Shown: one piece after another, positions 60,100-64,000 of the stretch | How positions within the stretch are numbered: position 1 is the stretch's first letter | Layout of the letters: every line of letters begins with the position of its first letter | Origin: Chryseobacterium arachidis | GTDB lineage: Bacteria > Bacteroidota > Bacteroidia > Flavobacteriales > Weeksellaceae | NCBI RefSeq assembly: GCF_900129245.1 | Contig: NZ_FQUT01000003.1 | Span: 186,001-250,000, forward strand | Length of the DNA stretch: 64,000 nt | Direction: 5' to 3' | Program-made: the position numbers and the translations under genes | Notes under the pieces: model-generated | Seen by the model: only the letters and a program-made list of their open reading frames with translations | What the model was told of the DNA's origin: nothing | The model's database searches: none

Positions 60100-61427
60100 T
60101 ATCTTTCTCTTAACCTGTTAAACTCATGGATCACCTCATGATGACTCACTGTTTTATCCTTAAAATAGGTCACAAAATGTTGTTTCTCTTCTTCTGTAGC
60201 ACCTAATTGGTTTAAAATATTCAGCAAATGCATTTTCATGTGACCTTTCTGAATTCCCGTTGTTACCAAAGAACGTAACGCTCCAAAATTCTGAGCCAGA
60301 CCTGAAACCGCCAAAATACTCATCAGTTCCTGAGCAGAAGGTTTACCAAGAAGAGCTAAAGAGAATTTTACCAAAGGGTGAAGATTTGTCAAACCGCCCA
60401 CAACTCCTACAGAAATCGGAAGATCGATCCAGAATCTGAAAATTCCGTTATCGGTTGTACAATGCGTTAAAGAAGAATATTTTCCATTTCTCGCTGCGTA
60501 TGCGTGTGCACAGGCTTCCGTGGCTCTAAAGTCATTTCCAGTTGCAATGACCACAGCATCTACTCCATTCATAATTCCTTTATTGTGAGTCGTTGCACGG
60601 AAAGGCTCGATCTCTGCAATCGTTACCGCCTGTTTGAATTTTGCAGCAAATTCCTCGTTGGAAATTCCACTGTCGTCTTTTAAATCATCAATTTTACAAG
60701 AAACCTCAGCTCTTACGATACAATCCGGTGTGAAGTTGGAAAGGATATTCATCACAATCTGCAAAGTATTCTTTTCTTCCTGTGAAAAATCTTCACAGAT
60801 TGCCACTTCCTGCTTCAATGTTTTTCCGAACTGTTCCAGACAAGAATTAATAAAGTTCGCTCCCATCGAATCTACCGTATCGAAACTTGCTTTCAACTGG
60901 TAATAATTCGGCATTTCGGAAGTTTTATCGATCAATTTAATATCTAAAATTCCACCACCGCGATTTCTCATATTCGCCGTGATATCGTTCGTAGCTTCGA
61001 TTAATTTTTTCTTTAAATTAAAATTAAAGAAATGAGCCAATTTGTGAGGTTCAACATTAAAAATAAAATGAGTGTGTCCTAATTTCTCATTGTTGATAAT
61101 TGTTGTTTTAAAACCACCTTTATCAATCCAGAACTTTGCTGCTTTGGAAGCCGCTGCCACAACAGAACTTTCCTCAACAGCCATCGGAAGCGCAAATAAT
61201 TTTCCGTCAATCAGGAAATTCGGAGCAATTCCGTAAGGCATGTAGAAGTTGGAAATCGTATTTTCAGAAAATTCGTCATGAAGTTTCTGTAAATCAACAT
61301 TTTCGTTCCAGTATTGGTTTAATATATTTTGATATTCGTTGTTCCCTTCAAGATACTCGCTGATGAGCCAATCGATTTTTCCTTGTTTCGTTAATTTGGA
61401 AAAACCTTCTACAGGTTTATGATTCAT
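60099..61427 (-). CDS. mvaA: hydroxymethylglutaryl-CoA reductase, class II
   Basis: It interconverts HMG-CoA and mevalonate; in flavobacteria it supplies the mevalonate route to isoprenoids. The 442-residue protein lacks membrane segments and has class II motifs: catalytic Glu85 in PMAVEESSVVAAASKAA, substrate segment DSMGANFINSC (186-196), Lys283 in THNKGIMNG, Asp299 in GNDFRATEACAHAYA and His396 in KGHMKMHL. All key residues are present. It is the first gene of a leftward operon with three small or uncharacterised membrane or envelope genes; other mevalonate genes are not in the window. Confidence 0.96.
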   Translation of the reverse strand: MNHKPVEGFSKLTKQGKIDWLISEYLEGNNEYQNILNQYWNENVDLQKLHDEFSENTISNFYMPYGIAPNFLIDGKLFALPMAVEESSVVAAASKAAKFWIDKGGFKTTIINNEKLGHTHFIFNVEPHKLAHFFNFNLKKKLIEATNDITANMRNRGGGILDIKLIDKTSEMPNYYQLKASFDTVDSMGANFINSCLEQFGKTLKQEVAICEDFSQEEKNTLQIVMNILSNFTPDCIVRAEVSCKIDDLKDDSGISNEEFAAKFKQAVTIAEIEPFRATTHNKGIMNGVDAVVIATGNDFRATEACAHAYAARNGKYSSLTHCTTDNGIFRFWIDLPISVGVVGGLTNLHPLVKFSLALLGKPSAQELMSILAVSGLAQNFGALRSLVTTGIQKGHMKMHLLNILNQLGATEEEKQHFVTYFKDKTVSHHEVIHEFNRLRER

Positions 61428-61820
61428 AACATAAATTTAATGACCGTAAATATAGTAATTTTGTCTCTGTAAACTGTGGATAACTTCCACGAAAAAAGAT
61501 TGACATTTATCAATTTTGGAATTAAATTTGAACATAAAAATTAGAATTTTAAACCACAAAAGCTTTTACATTTTAGGAATTAAAAAGTTGAATATAATAT
61601 TTTAAAAAGTACATTTAAGATTCTATTTAAATTTATAATTTAACATTAAGAAATTAAGAGTATTTAGCTTAAAAAACTTAAGAAAAATCAACATATTGAT
61701 CCCTTAAACAACAATATCTTAATTAACTGAATTACTTAATGTTAAGAAAAAGAATAAATAATTTTAATTTAGAGAAATTAAGATCGATTGTGACTTTTGT
61801 GGTAAGAAAATTATAAAAGT
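61428..61820. other. 393-nt divergent intergenic region rich in TTAAG words
   Basis: It contains an 11-bp inverted repeat, TTAACATTAAG (61640-61650) and CTTAATGTTAA (61735-61745), and about ten copies of TTAAG/CTTAA between 61615 and 61795. A plus-strand TAATTTTG at 61456-61463 fits the -7 consensus but faces no nearby gene start. No open reading frame is present. Confidence 0.5.
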
Positions 61821-63080
61821 ATGAATTTTGACCGCCTGAAAGAAAAACTCGAAATCCTTGCCGATGCAGCGAAATATGATGTTTCCTGCTCATCCAGCGG
61901 AGGGACGAGAAAGAATAAAAGAGGCGCTTTGGGAGACAGTTCCGTAAGCGGGATTTGCCATACCTATACGGAAGACGGACGATGCGTTTCGCTTCTCAAA
62001 ATTCTTTTGACCAATCATTGCATCTATGATTGTGCTTACTGCGTTTCCAGAAGTTCAAATGATATTAAAAGAGCGGCTTTTACAGTAGAAGAAGTTGTCG
62101 ATTTAACGATTAATTTTTACCGAAGAAATTATATTGAAGGTTTATTTTTAAGTTCAGGAATTTTTAAAAATGCGGACACAACAATGGAGCGTTTGGTTCG
62201 TGTGGCGAAAAAATTACGTTTGGAAGAGAATTTTAATGGATACATTCATTTAAAATCGATTCCGGGAGCGAGTGATGAACTGATGCAGGAAGCTGCTTTG
62301 TATGCAGACCGTTTATCCATCAACCTCGAAATCCCTACCGAAAGCGGATTAAAATTACTGGCTCCTGAAAAAAACCGACAGGATATGCTGAATCCGATGA
62401 AATATATTCAGAACGGAATTGCACAATATAAAGACGAAAAAAAGATTTTCAGAAAAACGCCAAAGTTTGCTCCGGCGGGTCAATCCACCCAAATGATTGT
62501 GGGCGCAACCAATGAAAATGATTTACAGATCATCAAAGTTGCCGATCATTTTTATAAAAATTTTAGCTTAAAAAGAGTGTATTATTCGGGTTATGTTCCG
62601 GTTTTGGAGGATAAAAGATTACCTTCTTTAACGACGGAAGTTCCGATGCTTAGGGAGAATCGCTTATACCAATCGGATTGGCTGATGCGTTTTTACGGTT
62701 TTAAAGCCGAAGAAATTTTAGATCCAACGATGCCTTTTCTTGATCTGGAAGTCGATCCGAAACTGAGTTGGGCTTTGCGACATCTGGATCAGTTTCCTGT
62801 GAATTTGCAGACTGCAGACTATCAGATGATTTTAAGAATTCCTGGAATTGGAGTGAAAACAGCACAAAAAATTGTGAGTGCAAGACGTTTTCAGGTTTTG
62901 AATATGGATCATTTAAAAAAATTGGGAGCCGCAGTGAATCGTGCAAAATATTTTATTGATTTTAATGCAGGAAATGCTTTCCTTAAATATTTAACAGATC
63001 AGAACCTGAGAAAATTGCTGATTGGCGGAAGTTCTTCAAAATTTCATAATCAGTTTTCACAACAGCTGACTTTGTTTTAA
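61821..63080 (+). CDS. radical SAM putative DNA modification/repair protein
   Basis: The 419-residue protein has the radical-SAM cysteine set in LKILLTNHCIYDCAYCVSRSSND (CxxxCxxC, about 66-73), a TIM-barrel body (GLFLSSGIFKNADTTMERLV, FNGYIHLKSIPGASDELMQEA), and a C-terminal helix-hairpin-helix DNA-binding segment (ILRIPGIGVKTAQKIVSARR, about 350-370). This is the known 'putative DNA modification/repair radical SAM protein' family, which is paired with the TIGR03915 gene that follows. The exact reaction is not established. Confidence 0.93.
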   Translation: MNFDRLKEKLEILADAAKYDVSCSSSGGTRKNKRGALGDSSVSGICHTYTEDGRCVSLLKILLTNHCIYDCAYCVSRSSNDIKRAAFTVEEVVDLTINFYRRNYIEGLFLSSGIFKNADTTMERLVRVAKKLRLEENFNGYIHLKSIPGASDELMQEAALYADRLSINLEIPTESGLKLLAPEKNRQDMLNPMKYIQNGIAQYKDEKKIFRKTPKFAPAGQSTQMIVGATNENDLQIIKVADHFYKNFSLKRVYYSGYVPVLEDKRLPSLTTEVPMLRENRLYQSDWLMRFYGFKAEEILDPTMPFLDLEVDPKLSWALRHLDQFPVNLQTADYQMILRIPGIGVKTAQKIVSARRFQVLNMDHLKKLGAAVNRAKYFIDFNAGNAFLKYLTDQNLRKLLIGGSSSKFHNQFSQQLTLF

Positions 63081-63092
63081 AAACAATCATAC

Positions 63093-63206
63093 TGTCATTC
63101 AGAACGAGGCGCAATGGATTGAAGATCTAATACTTACACAATAGATCTCATAATCTCGAAATGGCAGTTAAAGCACAAATTTTTGATATTTTTCGTCAGA
63201 ATGACA
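63093..63206. repeat. REP-like element with inverted TGTCATTC ends
   Basis: TGTCATTC at 63093-63100 is mirrored by GAATGACA at 63199-63206, 98 nt apart. The left end continues AGAACGAGGC, like the TGTCATTCTGAACGAAG repeat common in Bacteroidota genomes. It is non-coding and lies between the two DNA-repair genes. Confidence 0.65.
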
Positions 63207-63264
63207 GATTTAAAGCAAAAACAATTAATTAATTTTCAAATTATCACATTTTCAAATTAAAAAA

Positions 63265-64000
63265 ATGACCACCCTACTCTACGACGGCAGTTTCGACGGA
63301 CTTCTCACCGCGATATTCGAGGTTTTTGAATATCGTTACAAAGACGTGGAAATTGTAAGCAGAGAAAGGTTTCATCAGGAAAATATTTTTGCCGAAATTC
63401 ATGAGGTGATTACTCAAAATGACAAAGCAGAAAGAGTTTTAAACAAATTGGAGCACAATATTGGAAAACAGGGAATTCATGAGTTGTTAAAGGTATATTT
63501 ATCAGAGGATCCGGAATTGGAACAGCTTATTTTTTCAGCAATAAAACAATCTATTAAACATCCGGATGAAAATATTTTAAAAAATTATGCCGACGATGAT
63601 ATTTTAAAAATTTCCAAAATCTGCAAATCCGTCAGTCGCGAAAGACATCGGATGACCGCTTTCGTCCGTTTCGAAAAAATGCAGGATGGAGTTTTTTTCG
63701 CAAAAATAGATCCTGATTTCAATGTTGTTCCTTTAATTCGGAAACATTTTAAAGACCGTTATCAGGATCAGAAATGGATGATTTATGACTTAAGGAGAAA
63801 CTATGGAATTCTTTATGATCTGGAAACCTGCGATTTCTTTTATCCTGATGAAAAGCTGGATTTAAACAAATATCAGCAGAAGTTTCACGATGAGGAAAAA
63901 AATTATCAGGTGCTTTGGCAACGGTATTTCACGAAAACCAATATTGTGGAAAGGAAAAATCTGAAACTGCATATTCAGCATGTTCCGAGAAGATATTGGA
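63265..64000 (+). CDS. TIGR03915 family probable DNA repair protein (truncated by window)
   Basis: The frame starts at ATG 63265 and is open to the window end (245 codons seen). It begins MTTLLYDGSFDGLLTAIFEVFEY and contains the family segments ISKICKSVSRERHRMTAFVRF, WMIYDLRRNYGILYD and a terminal HVPRRYW, which is near the usual C-terminus. TIGR03915 proteins always neighbour the radical-SAM protein encoded just upstream and are thought to act with it on nucleic acid. Only the last few codons are likely missing. Confidence 0.93.
   Translation, partial: MTTLLYDGSFDGLLTAIFEVFEYRYKDVEIVSRERFHQENIFAEIHEVITQNDKAERVLNKLEHNIGKQGIHELLKVYLSEDPELEQLIFSAIKQSIKHPDENILKNYADDDILKISKICKSVSRERHRMTAFVRFEKMQDGVFFAKIDPDFNVVPLIRKHFKDRYQDQKWMIYDLRRNYGILYDLETCDFFYPDEKLDLNKYQQKFHDEEKNYQVLWQRYFTKTNIVERKNLKLHIQHVPRRYW

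Overview
The window looks like a chromosomal segment of a Chryseobacterium-like bacterium (Bacteroidota, Flavobacteriia, Weeksellaceae). The evidence is the AT-rich DNA, the repeated Bacteroidota-type -7 promoter element TAnnTTTG, several secreted proteins with type IX secretion (T9SS) C-terminal sorting domains, GG-leader Cys-rich peptides, and the family make-up (DUF4403, class II HMG-CoA reductase, a TolC/HlyD/ABC trio). No phage, plasmid, CRISPR array or intact insertion sequence was seen, so most of it is ordinary core genome.

Layout. 1-5.4 kb: yicC-like gene, gmk, nadA; then a minus-strand run of three tiny six-cysteine leader peptides (one, at 2909-3079, is only 56 aa and easily missed); then folB and a DUF4403 gene. 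5.5 kb: tRNA-Cys. 5.9-8.2 kb: a TIGR02594-type hydrolase gene and an unusual, almost gene-free stretch holding a tandem set of short minus-strand transcription units, each with a TAnnTTTG element about 40-50 nt upstream of an intrinsic terminator. 8.2-12.0 kb: a giant multidomain T9SS-exported protein. 12.5-23.6 kb: glycosyltransferase, Gly-zipper lipoprotein, polytopic membrane protein, aroC, two thioredoxin-fold proteins, DUF1232 protein, a eukaryote-like OPRT-ODC fusion (pyrimidine synthesis), and an M1-peptidase-like protein that has lost its active site. 23.6-26.7 kb: three tandem T9SS cargo genes. 26.8-43.3 kb: large outer-membrane barrel, dusB, deoC with an Lrp regulator, an EEP-family nuclease/phosphatase, trmD with NDH-2, GH25 lysozyme, a regulatory-domain/hydrolase fusion, FemAB/GNAT protein, DUF1761, ABC-F ATPase, Gfo/Idh oxidoreductase. 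43.4-46.3 kb: TonB-dependent siderophore receptor plus PepSY protein. 46.5-53.7 kb: porin-like barrel, 1-Cys peroxiredoxin, MscS channel, a 179-bp inverted-repeat element, a T9SS reprolysin-like protease, a lipoprotein, a Cys-box protein and sucC. 54.0-58.4 kb: a three-gene type I-like export operon (ABC, HlyD, TolC) whose ATPase motifs are badly degraded. 58.5-61.4 kb: a tightly overlapping operon led by class II HMG-CoA reductase and including an unlisted 55-aa membrane protein. 61.8-64 kb: the radical-SAM/TIGR03915 DNA-modification pair, the second gene cut by the window edge.

The strongest candidate for something undescribed is the small-RNA array at about 6.5-8.0 kb. In three members (at 7015, 7126 and 7391) the terminator stems pair completely only in the minus-strand transcript, through G-U pairs, which fixes the direction of transcription. 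The second is the Cys-rich leader-peptide cluster at 2.7-3.3 kb. All functional calls come from reading the sequence; no database search was run.
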